Assembly: GCF_004364585.1 (NCBI RefSeq)
Contig: NZ_SOAN01000006.1
Span: 1 to 64,000, forward strand
DNA: 64,000 bases
Reading direction: 5' to 3'
From: Nesterenkonia aurantiaca
Lineage (GTDB): Bacteria; Actinomycetota; Actinomycetes; Actinomycetales; Micrococcaceae
Each line of letters opens with the position of its first letter. Position 1 is the stretch's first letter. Position numbers and translations under genes: made by a program. This document shows positions 46,309-54,822 of the stretch, piece by piece. The notes beneath the pieces are model-generated. The model saw only the letters and a list, made by a program, of their open reading frames with translations. It had not been told where the DNA came from and did not search any database.

Positions 46309-46752
46309 ACGCCCTCCCGGGGCCTTCCAACACGGCAATGTCACGGTGAGATGACGCACATTGTCACGAAATGACATACGCCGCTTGGACTCGTCGTGTC
46401 CTGTCGAGGATCCCGATATTCGTCTCTGACAAGGGATTATAAAGAATTTCGAGGCATCCCTCAGGTGTGGCGACCTGTGTCTCATGCCGGGTCCTCAGTA
46501 GTTTTCTGCACCGACCGTGACCTGAGCGTGACAATTTTATCGATCTGTTATAACGTCGTACTCGTGTTCGCGGCCGATGTCCGAAGTCGCAGCGCCTCCG
46601 TCAGATCTTCTCCTGCCGCTGACCGGAGCACGAAAACTACCGCAAGGCAGGGTGCGGGGCATCGCGGTCGATCGAGACCTGAAGAACGTGAGCTTCCCGG
46701 CTTGCACTTCACTGAGGCGGCCCCGCAACTACAGGGAGAGGTTTCCAGAAAA
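46309..46752 (+). promoter_or_regulatory. 444-bp leader region of the NlpC/P60 gene
   Basis: This AT-richer gap separates ideR from the NlpC/P60 gene. GTGACA at 46528-46533 and TATAAC at 46549-46554 could be -35 and -10 boxes, although the 15-nt spacer is short. A transcript starting there would have a 5' leader of about 190 nt. Leaders of peptidoglycan hydrolase genes in actinobacteria often hold c-di-AMP riboswitches, but I do not find the GGGGGACCC core here. No gene is evident. Confidence 0.45.
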
Positions 46753-47847
46753 GTGACAGACATGACTTTCGTCTCACGCCGTGACCGGCGCCGCCAGGCC
46801 AAGCCTTCACTGGCCAAGGCCGTGGCATCCAACGCCGGCACCTTCGGGCGCGGCGCGGCAGCTGCCGTCGCAGCATCCGGCCTGGTGATCTCCTCGGGAG
46901 TCGCCGCGAACGCCGGCACCGACATCCAGACCCCCGAGGTCACCACCCTGGACGTGAACGCCTCCGGCCTCAGCGTGGAGCGCGCCAGCACCACCTCCGC
47001 CGTCACGGTGTTCGCAGCCCAGGACGCCAAGCTTTCCTTCGACCGTCCCGTCGTGACCTCCACTCCGGCACCTGAGCCTGCACCGGCTCCCGCTCCGGCA
47101 CCTGAGCCTGCACCGGCTCCCGCTCCGGCACCTGAGCCTGCACCGGCTCCCGCTCCGGCACCTGAGCCTGCACCGGCTCCTGAGCCCGCACCGGCACCTG
47201 AGCCTGCACCGGCACCGGCACCGGCTCCTGAGCCTGCACCGGCACCGGCACCGGCACCGGCACCGGCTCCTGAGCCTGCACCGGCTCCTGAGCCCGCACC
47301 GGCACCTGAGCCTGCACCGGCACCGGCACCCGAGCCTGCACCTGAGCCTGCACCGGCTCCCGCACCGGCACCTGAGCCTGCACCGGCACCCGAGCCCGAG
47401 ACCCAGCAGGCGCAGTCCAACACCGGTCAGCAGTCCCAGGGCAACACCCAGGTCGCCTCCACGTCTTCCGCACAGAACGACGCCCCGGCATCCTCCAGCG
47501 GCGGCAACGGCTCGATCGTGGGCGCAGCCTACGCCGGCCTCGGCAACCCCTACTCCTTCGGTGGCACCTCACCTACTTCGGGTTGGGACTGCTCCGGCTT
47601 CATCAACTGGGCCTACAACCAGGCTGGCGTCTCGGTTCCCCGCAGCACCTACGCCATGATGGGTTCCATGCGCCAGGTCTCCTCGCCCTCCCCGGGCGAC
47701 ATCGTCATCCAGAACGGCGGCAGCCACGCTGCGATCTACGTCGGCAACGGCCAGCTCATCGGCGCGAACAACCCTCGCGTGGGCACCATCCAGTACCCGC
47801 TGGACTCCCCGTACTGGTCCAACACGATGTACCTCAGCGCCAACTGA
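46753..47847 (+). CDS. secreted NlpC/P60 peptidoglycan endopeptidase with Pro/Ala/Glu repeats
   Basis: A 364-residue cell-wall hydrolase. After a basic N-terminus lies a hydrophobic, Ala-rich signal region (AAAAVAASGLVISSGVAANA). A spacer of about 110 residues follows (about 105-216), almost only Pro, Ala and Glu, that may span the wall. The NlpC/P60 domain has catalytic Cys in GWDCSGFINWAYNQAG and His in GGSHAAIYVGNGQLIGANN. It cuts D-Glu-diaminopimelate-type bonds in related RipA proteins. GTG at 46753 fits the AGGGAGAGG site better than ATG at 46762. Confidence 0.92.
   Translation: MTDMTFVSRRDRRRQAKPSLAKAVASNAGTFGRGAAAAVAASGLVISSGVAANAGTDIQTPEVTTLDVNASGLSVERASTTSAVTVFAAQDAKLSFDRPVVTSTPAPEPAPAPAPAPEPAPAPAPAPEPAPAPAPAPEPAPAPEPAPAPEPAPAPAPAPEPAPAPAPAPAPAPEPAPAPEPAPAPEPAPAPAPEPAPEPAPAPAPAPEPAPAPEPETQQAQSNTGQQSQGNTQVASTSSAQNDAPASSSGGNGSIVGAAYAGLGNPYSFGGTSPTSGWDCSGFINWAYNQAGVSVPRSTYAMMGSMRQVSSPSPGDIVIQNGGSHAAIYVGNGQLIGANNPRVGTIQYPLDSPYWSNTMYLSAN
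47065..47400 (+). repeat. Pro-Ala-Glu codon repeats in the NlpC/P60 gene
   Basis: Units such as CCGGCACCTGAGCCTGCA and CCGGCTCCCGCTCCGGCA recur in many arrangements and are nearly identical at DNA level in the first half (47065-47165, period 36 bp). They code for PAPEPAPAPA-type sequence. Array length probably varies. Confidence 0.9.
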
Positions 47848-47881
47848 CGCTTCTGCCGCCTAGGCGGTGCAACACACCTCG

Positions 47882-47921
47882 GCCGCAGGGCGCGATCCTC
47901 ATCGGGATCGCGCCCTGCGGC
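47882..47921 (+). terminator. terminator of the NlpC/P60 gene
   Basis: A perfect 17-bp stem, GCCGCAGGGCGCGATCC paired with GGATCGCGCCCTGCGGC, closes on TCATCG. It lies 34 bp after the stop codon. Confidence 0.85.
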
Positions 47922-48098
47922 GTTCGTGTCCCCGGACGCCACGTCATCAAGTGGGCATCATGCTCGCCACGGTCTATATTGAGCCTGTACAGGCAGAGCA
48001 GAACGCTGTGGAACCCTGTGAGGACCGCGCCGAGAAGCGCGCTGAGGCGCACCGACCGGCAGCACGACGAGCAGGGGTGAACGCACGGGAGCCCCGAT

Positions 48099-48599
48099 AT
48101 GCGAACACTGGTGCTCAACGCAGGCTACGAGCCGCTGAGCGTGGTCACCTCACGCCGCGCCGCCGTGCTGGTCATGCACGGCAAGGCCAGCGTGCTTGCC
48201 GAGGACCACGCTCCGATCACCACCCCCTCCTCGCTGGTCCCACGTCCGGCGGTGATCCTGTTGCACCATTACGTCAGAGTCTCCCGCCGGCGACCTGCGG
48301 CGCCGTCACGAAGAAGCATCCTGCGCCGCGACGGTCGTCAGTGCACCTACTGCGCCCGGCCCGCCGCCACGGTGGACCATGTGATTCCGCGGGCCCGCGG
48401 CGGAGACTCCAGCTGGGAGAACCTGGTCGCCTGCTGTGGGACCTGCAACGCGCGCAAGGGCAGCAAGACCCTGGATGAGCTCGGCTGGACCCTGGGCATC
48501 ACGCCCCAGGCACCCCCTCATCACGTCTGGATGCCGGTGGAGCTCGACGCACCCCGGGACGCTTGGATGCCATTCCTGAGCCATGCCTCCTCGCACTGA
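48099..48599 (+). CDS. HNH endonuclease-domain protein
   Basis: A 166-residue protein of the HNH family. The N-terminus LVLNAGYEPLSVVTSRRAAV is a domain common to these proteins. The HNH region has CTYCARPAATVDHVIPRARG (metal His) and NLVACCGTCNARKGSKT with a second CxxC pair for zinc. It is widespread in actinobacteria as a solo gene; its in vivo target is unknown. The last 17 bp overlap mobA. Confidence 0.9.
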   Translation: MRTLVLNAGYEPLSVVTSRRAAVLVMHGKASVLAEDHAPITTPSSLVPRPAVILLHHYVRVSRRRPAAPSRRSILRRDGRQCTYCARPAATVDHVIPRARGGDSSWENLVACCGTCNARKGSKTLDELGWTLGITPQAPPHHVWMPVELDAPRDAWMPFLSHASSH

Positions 48600-49335
48600 G
48601 CTTCGCCCCGGCGCAGCCGCGGCCGCGGGGTCTGCGATCTCCGCGATCCTGCTCGCCGGAGGACGCGGGAGCAGACTGGGCGGGGTGGACAAGGCTCTGC
48701 TCCGTCGCGGAGCTCAGACTCAGATCGAACGTTGGATCCAGGAGCTCCAGGGTCGAGACATCGCCACCGTGGTGGTGGGCCCACCGGCACTGGAACCGCT
48801 GATCCCTGGCTCGGTCCCGCTGGTGCGCGAGGCCCCCGGCTTCGCGGGGCCGGCCGCGGGAGTCCTCGCCGGAGCCGCCGCGCTGCAACGCCTCGGGCCA
48901 GACCCGGAGTCCGTTGGCAGCGCCGGGTCTGCCAAGAGTGAAGGTGCAGGCGCTGTCCCTACCCGATGGACCCTGCTGCTGGCGGTCGACCTGACCGAGC
49001 CTGCCGCTCTTCTGGACTGGCTCCTCGGCGAGCTCGAGAAGCCCGACGTCGAGAAGACCCATTCCGAGAAGCTCGACGTCGACGCGCCCATCGCGGTGCT
49101 GCCCCGTGATGCTTCGGGTCGGCAGCAATACCTCAGCAGCGCCGTGCCCACCGACTGGCTTCTCGGCCGGGTCGCAGCGCTCTCACCCTCCGAGGCCGAG
49201 GACCGTCCGCTCCGATGGTTGCTGCAAGGCCTGGAGGAGGCCGCGACGCTGCGCCGGCCGGTGGCCCCGCCCGAAGTCAGCGAGGACGTGGACACGCTTC
49301 ATGACGCCCAGCGGCTCGGAATGCGCCTGCCCTGA
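48583..49335 (+). CDS. mobA: molybdenum cofactor guanylyltransferase-like NTP transferase
   Basis: MobA attaches GMP to molybdopterin to form the guanine dinucleotide cofactor. The 250-residue protein has the nucleotidyltransferase signature ISAILLAGGRGSRLGGVDKAL. The region LLLAVDLTEPAALLDWLL carries the metal-site Asp but as VDLT, where PCDMP is usual, so GTP specificity is not assured. An inserted segment EKPDV-EKTHS-EKLDV lies at residues 152-166. It overlaps the HNH gene and precedes DUF6457 and moeA. Confidence 0.82.
   Translation: MPPRTELRPGAAAAAGSAISAILLAGGRGSRLGGVDKALLRRGAQTQIERWIQELQGRDIATVVVGPPALEPLIPGSVPLVREAPGFAGPAAGVLAGAAALQRLGPDPESVGSAGSAKSEGAGAVPTRWTLLLAVDLTEPAALLDWLLGELEKPDVEKTHSEKLDVDAPIAVLPRDASGRQQYLSSAVPTDWLLGRVAALSPSEAEDRPLRWLLQGLEEAATLRRPVAPPEVSEDVDTLHDAQRLGMRLP
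49036..49080 (+). repeat. three 15-bp units in mobA
   Basis: GAGAAGCCCGACGTC, GAGAAGACCCATTCC and GAGAAGCTCGACGTC are consecutive 15-bp units at 49036, 49051 and 49066. Units 1 and 3 differ at two bases and unit 2 has diverged. They encode five-residue repeats starting Glu-Lys. Confidence 0.75.
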
Positions 49336-49383
49336 GGTGCTCGGTTGTGAGACTCTGGGAGCAGTGTCAATCAAGGAGTCGCC

Positions 49384-49674
49384 ATGTCGGCAGAAGCAGC
49401 GCAATCGCATGAGTCCATCGAGCTCTGGATCAAGGAGCTCGCGCATCACCTCGAGGTCGACGGCATCGAGATCGACATCGACGCCGTCCTGGCCCTGGCC
49501 GGCCAGGCGGCGCACACCGTGGTCCGCCCTGCGGCGCCGGTGACCACCTACCTCATCGGCTACGTCGCCGGGTTGGCCGAGGCCACCGGGCAGGCAGATT
49601 TCCAGACCGCCTCCCGCGCCGCCTCCCGGGTCGCGGCACAGCTGCTCGAACGCCGATCCGGAGCTGTGGGTTGA
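49384..49674 (+). CDS. DUF6457 protein, molybdenum-cofactor linked
   Basis: A 96-residue protein with WIKELAHHLEVDGIEIDIDAV, LAGQAAHTVVRPAAPVTTYL and IGYVAGLAEATGQADF, matching DUF6457, which occurs next to or fused with MobA in actinobacteria. Function is unproven. Its stop codon overlaps the TTG start of moeA, so it is part of the mobA-moeA-fdhD operon. Confidence 0.85.
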   Translation: MSAEAAQSHESIELWIKELAHHLEVDGIEIDIDAVLALAGQAAHTVVRPAAPVTTYLIGYVAGLAEATGQADFQTASRAASRVAAQLLERRSGAVG

Positions 49675-50936
49675 CACAGCCCCGCACCGCGATGATCACT
49701 TTGACGCAGGCTCGGGAGCGAGCGGCCGCCGCTGGTCCGCTGGCCGCTGACCGGCTGAGCCTCCAGGAGGCCATAGGCGGCGTGCTGCTGGACCCGGTCC
49801 GGGCGCTGCAGGACATCCCGCATGCCTCAACCTCCGCCATGGACGGATGGGCACTGGCCGCAGACCCGCTGCGAAGCTCGACCGGGGGGCCCGAGTGGGC
49901 GCTGCGCCCCGAGCAGGCACAGAGCCCCGCAGACCGACCGGCCCCGCTGCTGCCAGGAGAAGCCACCGAGGTGCTCACCGGCTCCGTGGTCCCAACGGGG
50001 ACCCATGCGGTGCTGCGCACCGAGCACGGGATCACCGACGGGCCTCGGCTCCGAGCCCTGAGCACCAGCCCCGACACCGCCCCGCAGCGTAATGTCCGCC
50101 CCGCCGGTGCGGAATGCCGCGCCGAAGACCAGTTGGTGCCAGCTGGGGCGGTGCTCACCCCGGCGCGAGCCGCCGTCGCCGCCGTCGCCGGACATGACCA
50201 CGTCACGGTCATCCGCCGCCCACGCGTGCACCTGGTGCTCACCGGCGCGGAGGTCACCACCAGCGGGATGCCGGCACCCGGTGAGGTGCGTGACGTCTTC
50301 GGTCTGGCGCTGCCACAGATGCTCCACGAGATGGGAGCCGCCGCGGTGACAACCCAGCGGCTCGGCGACGATCCCGAGACACTTGCCGCCACACTCCGGC
50401 AGATCTCCGAGGTCGGGAGCGTCGACCTGATCGTCACCAGCGGCGGCACCGCGCACTCCCGCGCGGATGCGCTGCGACCGGCCCTGCACGCCCTCGGCGC
50501 CGAGCTCACCGTGGACTCCGTGGATATGCGTCCAGGTCACCCGGTCCTTCTGGCTCGACTGTCCCGCCGCAAGGAGCCCCTGTACCTGCTCGGTCTGCCC
50601 GGGAACCCGTTGGCCGGATTCTCCGCGCTGACCGCGCTGGGAGTGCCGCTGCTGCGTGCACTGCGCGGAATCCCCGCCGCGGAGCGCACGCCCACCGTGG
50701 GCCTCACCGCGGGAGCCCGGCTCCCGGCGGCGCGGCGCGGCGTCCGGCTGTTGCCCGTGCGGCGCGGCCCCAAGGGCGTGCTGCCCGCCGGCCACAGTCG
50801 CTCTCACATGATGCGCGGCCTGGCCCAGTCAGAGGCACTGGCGATCGTGCCCGAAGGCGGACTGGCACCCGGGGATCCGGTGGACTGCCTCTTGGTGCCT
50901 GGACAACGAGGAGAAGATTTCGAATGGGACGACTGA
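49671..50936 (+). CDS. moeA: molybdopterin molybdotransferase
   Basis: MoeA inserts molybdate into adenylylated molybdopterin. The 421-residue protein has SAMDGWAL early, the molybdopterin-binding domain with IVTSGGTAHSRADALRPAL (usual TSGGVSVG-like element is altered), and LLGLPGNPLAGFSALTALG near the C-terminus. TTG at 49671 overlaps the previous stop; ATG at 49692 is an alternative. It overlaps fdhD by 13 bp. Confidence 0.9.
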   Translation: MTQPRTAMITLTQARERAAAAGPLAADRLSLQEAIGGVLLDPVRALQDIPHASTSAMDGWALAADPLRSSTGGPEWALRPEQAQSPADRPAPLLPGEATEVLTGSVVPTGTHAVLRTEHGITDGPRLRALSTSPDTAPQRNVRPAGAECRAEDQLVPAGAVLTPARAAVAAVAGHDHVTVIRRPRVHLVLTGAEVTTSGMPAPGEVRDVFGLALPQMLHEMGAAAVTTQRLGDDPETLAATLRQISEVGSVDLIVTSGGTAHSRADALRPALHALGAELTVDSVDMRPGHPVLLARLSRRKEPLYLLGLPGNPLAGFSALTALGVPLLRALRGIPAAERTPTVGLTAGARLPAARRGVRLLPVRRGPKGVLPAGHSRSHMMRGLAQSEALAIVPEGGLAPGDPVDCLLVPGQRGEDFEWDD

Positions 50937-51760
50937 CCGATCGCCGGCGCGTGATCACCCTGCGTGCGGGCGGCACCCGCAGCAAGGTCGACCTGCTCGC
51001 TGTGGAAGAGCCGCTGGAGCTGCGCCTGGCCGGGGAGTCCTTCACCGTGACCATGCGCACCCCCGGGCATGACTTCGAACTGGTCGCCGGGTTCCTGGTC
51101 GCCGAGGGGATCATCAGCTCCCAGGACCACCTGCGCAGCCTGCGCTACTGCGCCGGCACCGACGAGCAGGGGAATCAGACCTATAACGTCATCGACGCCG
51201 AGCTCGATCCCGCTCTGGCCCCGACCTCGCTGCTGCGCACCCGCAATGTCCTGACCACCTCCGCCTGCGGGATCTGCGGAACCACCTCCATCGACGCGGT
51301 GGAGAAGACCCTGCCGCCACGCATGCCCGAGATGCTGCAGCTCAACCAGGAGACGCTGCTCGCGCTGCCAGAGCTGATGCGCGAGAGCCAGGCGCTGTTC
51401 GGCAAGACCGGGGGAGTCCATGCCGCCGGGCTGTTCGACGCTGCGGGCACGCTGCTGTGCCTGCGGGAGGATGTCGGGCGGCACAACGCCGTGGATAAGG
51501 TGGTCGGATGGGCCCTGACTCAGGGCCGGCTCCCGCTGAGCGGCACCGTGCTGCAGGTCTCCGGGCGGGCTTCCTTCGAGCTCGTGCAGAAGGCGGCCCT
51601 GGCCGGGATCGAGATGCTCAGCGCGGTGGGGGCGCCGTCCTCGTTGGCGGTGGACCTCGCCGACCGCTCCGGGCTGACCTTGGCCGGGTTCTCCCGCGGC
51701 GGGTCCATCAACCTCTACGCCCACTTCCAACGCGTCGAGATGCCGGACGAGCAGCCATGA
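50924..51760 (+). CDS. fdhD: formate dehydrogenase accessory sulfurtransferase
   Basis: FdhD carries sulfur from a cysteine desulfurase to the molybdenum cofactor of formate dehydrogenase. The 278-residue protein has TMRTPGHDFELVAGFLVAEG, the functional CxxC in TTSACGICGTTS, the GGVHAAGLFDAAG signature and EDVGRHNAVDKVVGWAL. The formate dehydrogenase itself is outside the window. It overlaps moeA, which makes one maturation operon. Confidence 0.95.
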   Translation: MGRLTDRRRVITLRAGGTRSKVDLLAVEEPLELRLAGESFTVTMRTPGHDFELVAGFLVAEGIISSQDHLRSLRYCAGTDEQGNQTYNVIDAELDPALAPTSLLRTRNVLTTSACGICGTTSIDAVEKTLPPRMPEMLQLNQETLLALPELMRESQALFGKTGGVHAAGLFDAAGTLLCLREDVGRHNAVDKVVGWALTQGRLPLSGTVLQVSGRASFELVQKAALAGIEMLSAVGAPSSLAVDLADRSGLTLAGFSRGGSINLYAHFQRVEMPDEQP

Positions 51761-51917
51761 CCACGGCGCGCAGGCCGGATCACGAGCCCTCATCGAGACC
51801 GGTAGTGACCCCAGCCGATTATTAGCGTAGGCTGACGGAGTACTACAAGGGCTTCTACACCTATGCGGTCGCCCAAGTGGTCACCGCAATCGACCGGCCA
51901 GGTTGACTGCGGAACAT

Positions 51918-51935
51918 GCATCGTGAGATCGATGC
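51918..51935 (+). promoter_or_regulatory. small hairpin in the cold-shock gene leader
   Basis: GCATCG-TGAGAT-CGATGC forms a 6-bp hairpin 31 nt before the csp start, in the 5' leader. A TTGACT at 51903-51908 is a possible -35 or a coincidence. Cold-shock mRNAs often have structured leaders; a role here is inference. Confidence 0.4.
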
Positions 51936-51966
51936 GTAGCAAGAGCAAGTATATTAAGGAAACATC

Positions 51967-52170
51967 ATGGCTACAGGCACAGTTAAATGGTTCAACGCTG
52001 AAAAGGGCTATGGTTTCATTGCCCCCGAAGACGGTTCAGACGATGTCTTCGTGCACTTCAGCGCGATCACCACTTCCGGCTTCCGTTCCCTCGAGGAGAA
52101 CCAGAAGGTTGAGTTCGAGACCGCCCGCGGCCCCAAGGGTCTTCAGGCTGAGAACGTCAACCCCCTCTGA
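51967..52170 (+). CDS. cspA: small cold-shock protein
   Basis: A 67-residue OB-fold RNA chaperone of the CspA family. [19 protein letters not shown] carries RNP1 and VFVHFSAI carries RNP2. AAGGAA lies 8 nt before the ATG. Base composition around the start is less GC-rich than the neighbours, as is usual for highly expressed csp genes. A strong terminator follows. Confidence 0.97.
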   Translation: MATGTVKWFNAEKGYGFIAPEDGSDDVFVHFSAITTSGFRSLEENQKVEFETARGPKGLQAENVNPL

Positions 52171-52250
52171 GCTTCACTAAGTTCGCTGAGGATGGCTGCA
52201 TAGCCTTCTGAAGCTGAGCATCTCGGGTTCGATGAACAGAACCTCACAGA

Positions 52251-52297
52251 GACCGGCCCCCTGAACTCGCATCAGCGAGATCAGGGGGCCGGTCTTC
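52251..52297 (+). terminator. terminator of the cold-shock gene
   Basis: GACCGGCCCCCTGA at 52251-52264 pairs with TCAGGGGGCCGGTC at 52281-52294, and inner CTCGC pairs with GCGAG. TTCTT follows, as expected for an intrinsic terminator. Confidence 0.88.
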
Positions 52298-52393
52298 TTG
52301 CATGCCCGGGGTCTGCGCGGTCGACGGCGAGCAGGCCGGCGTCTCCGATGCGCTTCTGTGCACTAGATCACAGGGGCATGGCAGACTTGAGCC

Positions 52394-53674
52394 ATGACCT
52401 CGCTGTTCACCGCCCCGGCACCTTCCCGCAGCTATGACCCGAGTCTGGCGCACCGCCGGTCCCAGACCACGCTCACCCTCAGCGACGCCACCGGTGCCCC
52501 GCTCGCCGACCGGGACGTGTTGGTGCGCCAGCGTGACCACGCCTTCGGGTTCGGCTGCATCGGGTTCGAGCTGATCGACTGGATCAATGGACGCTCCCAG
52601 GATGCCGCCGCGGACGCCGCGGTCGCCCAGCGCTGGCTCGCGCTGTTCAACAGGGCCACGCTGCCCTTCTACGGGGGCCGGTTCGAAGCGGTCCGCGGCG
52701 AACCGAAGACCGCCGAGCTGCTGGCGGCCGCGCGATGGTTCAAGGACCGCGGCATCGGAGTCAAGGGCCATCCGCTGCTCTGGCACACGCTGAGCCCGCC
52801 GTGGCTGATGGAGCTGGAGGTCGAGGAGATCGACCAGGCGCTGCGTGATCGGATCCGCCGCGAGGTCCGGGACTTCGCCGGGGTGATCGACACCTGGGAC
52901 GCGATCAACGAGGTCGTCATCATGCCGGTGTTCCCCGTGGAGCCGAACGGGGTGACCACACTGGCCCGCCAGAAGGGGCGAGTGGCGATGATGCGGCTGG
53001 CCTTCGAGGAGGCGCGGGCGGCCAACCCAAACATCACGCTGCTGCTCAATGACTTCGACATGTCCACCGCCTACGAGTGCCTCATCGAGGCGGCCCTGGA
53101 GGCAGGGATCCAGATCGACCGGCTAGGTCTGCAGTCTCATATGCACCAGGGCACCTGGGGGGAGGAGCAGACGCTGCGCGTGCTGGAGCGCTTCTCCCGC
53201 TACAACATCCCGATCCACTTCACCGAGACCACGATCCTCTCCGGCACCCCCGTGCCCGCCGACATCTCTGACCTCAACGACTGGCAGGTCTCGCCTGAAG
53301 CGTGGCCCTCCACCGAGGAGGGCGAGGCGCGCCAGGCCGAAGAGGTCGAGGCCCACTACCGCCGTCTGCTGGGGCATCCGTCTGTGGAGTCACTGACCTA
53401 CTGGGGTCTGCCGGACAAGGACATGTGGCTCAATGCGCCCGGCGGTCTGCTCCGCCGGGACGGCACCTCCAAACCGGCCTATGACAGGCTGCACCAGCTG
53501 ATCAAGGGGGAGTGGTGGATGCCCGAGACGCCGCTGCGCACGGATGAGGCAGGGCGCCTGCAGTTCGAAGGGTTCCTCGGCGACTACGAGGTCGAACTCG
53601 ACGGCGCCATCGCCCCGCTGACGATCCACGCGCCGGGTGCGGCGCACCTGGGTCTGCGCCTGCCACTCGCCTGA
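52394..53674 (+). CDS. GH10 endo-1,4-beta-xylanase-like glycoside hydrolase without signal peptide
   Basis: The 426-residue protein has a beta-sandwich-like N-terminus (RSQTTLTLSDATGAPLADRD) and a GH10 barrel. VKGHPLLWHTLSPPWL, IDTWDAINEVVIMPVFPVEP (acid/base Glu in NE), DRLGLQSHMHQGTWGEE and IHFTETTIL (nucleophile Glu) are the family landmarks. No signal peptide or membrane segment is visible at the N-terminus, so it should be cytoplasmic and act on imported oligosaccharides. No transporter or xylosidase gene is nearby. ATG at 52394 is the start. Confidence 0.87.
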   Translation: MTSLFTAPAPSRSYDPSLAHRRSQTTLTLSDATGAPLADRDVLVRQRDHAFGFGCIGFELIDWINGRSQDAAADAAVAQRWLALFNRATLPFYGGRFEAVRGEPKTAELLAAARWFKDRGIGVKGHPLLWHTLSPPWLMELEVEEIDQALRDRIRREVRDFAGVIDTWDAINEVVIMPVFPVEPNGVTTLARQKGRVAMMRLAFEEARAANPNITLLLNDFDMSTAYECLIEAALEAGIQIDRLGLQSHMHQGTWGEEQTLRVLERFSRYNIPIHFTETTILSGTPVPADISDLNDWQVSPEAWPSTEEGEARQAEEVEAHYRRLLGHPSVESLTYWGLPDKDMWLNAPGGLLRRDGTSKPAYDRLHQLIKGEWWMPETPLRTDEAGRLQFEGFLGDYEVELDGAIAPLTIHAPGAAHLGLRLPLA

Positions 53675-53700
53675 ATCACCTGCGCCCAGGTCTGCGCGGG

Positions 53701-54822
53701 TCAGTTCTTCAGGGTCGCGTCTTCCAGCGCCGGGTAATCGGTGTAGCCGCGCTCGCCGCCCACGTAGAACGTGGTGGGATCGGGCTGGTTCTCCTCCAGC
53801 CCCAGCTCCCAGCGCCGGGCCAGATCCGGGTTGGCGATGGCGGAGCGGCCCACGCCCACCGCCTCGGCCAGATCCTGCTCCACCAGCCGGACGGCCTCGT
53901 CCCGCGTGGTCTGCACGCCGAAGCCGGAGTTGGCGATCAGCGGGGCGCCGGAGACCGTGCGGATCAGCTGCACGATCTCGCTCGCGGGGTCCGCGTTGAG
54001 CACATCGATGTGGTTGAGCCCGAGTGGGGCGAAGCCTTCGGCCATGGAACGGTAGGTGGCCAGCGCGTCCTGGTGGTCCTCTTCCATCGCGCCCTGGATG
54101 TTGTGCTGCGGGGAGAGCCGGATGCCGGTGCGGTCCGCGCCGATCGCCTCAGACACCGAGGCCGCGACCTCCACCGAGAGCCGGGCCCGGTTCTCCGGGG
54201 ATCCGCCGTAGCCGTCGGTGCGGGTGTTGGAGCCCGGGGCGGTGAACTCGTGGAGCAGGTAGCCGTTGGCACCGTGGAGCTGCACCCCGTCGAAGCCCGC
54301 CTCGATGGCGTTGCGCGAGGCCTGGGTGAAGTCGGCGATGGTCTGTGCGACCTCCTCGGCGCTCAGCGCATGCGGCACCGGGTGCGGCGCCTTGCCCTCA
54401 GGCGTGCGGATCTCGCCAGGGGCGGCGAGAGCGCTGGGCGCAACGACGCGGCCGGTGCCCGAGATCAGCTCATGACCGATCCGCCCGCCATGCATGATCT
54501 GGGCGATGATCTTGCCCCCGGCGGCGTGCACCGACTCGGTGACCTTGCGCCAGCCGGCGACCTGCTCGGCGGTCTCCAGGCCGGGCTGCCCGATCCAGGT
54601 GCGGCCCTCCATCACCGGGAAGGTGCCCTCGGTGACGATCAGGCCGAGCGACGCGCGCTGGGTGTAGTACTCGACCATCATCTGGTTGGGCACCCCGTCC
54701 TCGCCGGCGCGGATGCGGGTCAGCGGAGCCATCACAAGCCGGTTGCGCAGCTCGATGGCACCGAGGGAGAGCGGCGAGAAGAGCTGGTCCTGCACCTGGC
54801 TGGCCTGGGCGGAAGAAGTCAT
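53701..54822 (-). CDS. Old Yellow Enzyme family alkene reductase
   Basis: A 373-residue FMN oxidoreductase of the NemA/xenobiotic reductase type that uses NADPH to reduce activated C=C bonds. Signatures: LRNRLVMAPLTRIRAGEDG, IAQIMHGGRIGHELISG (substrate His and Asn/His region), and GFDGVQLHGANGYLLHEFTA. ATG at 54822 is where homology starts, preceded by AAGGACC. It is convergent with the GH10 gene (26 bp apart). Confidence 0.93.
   Translation of the reverse strand: MTSSAQASQVQDQLFSPLSLGAIELRNRLVMAPLTRIRAGEDGVPNQMMVEYYTQRASLGLIVTEGTFPVMEGRTWIGQPGLETAEQVAGWRKVTESVHAAGGKIIAQIMHGGRIGHELISGTGRVVAPSALAAPGEIRTPEGKAPHPVPHALSAEEVAQTIADFTQASRNAIEAGFDGVQLHGANGYLLHEFTAPGSNTRTDGYGGSPENRARLSVEVAASVSEAIGADRTGIRLSPQHNIQGAMEEDHQDALATYRSMAEGFAPLGLNHIDVLNADPASEIVQLIRTVSGAPLIANSGFGVQTTRDEAVRLVEQDLAEAVGVGRSAIANPDLARRWELGLEENQPDPTTFYVGGERGYTDYPALEDATLKN

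Noticed and set aside
46480-46752. c-di-AMP (ydaO/yuaA) riboswitch before NlpC/P60
   Set aside because: The conserved GGGGGACCC and CCGAAUCC elements are not found in this leader.
47065-47400. CRISPR or intergenic repeat array
   Set aside because: The repeats are coding: Pro-Ala-Glu linker codons in the NlpC/P60 gene.
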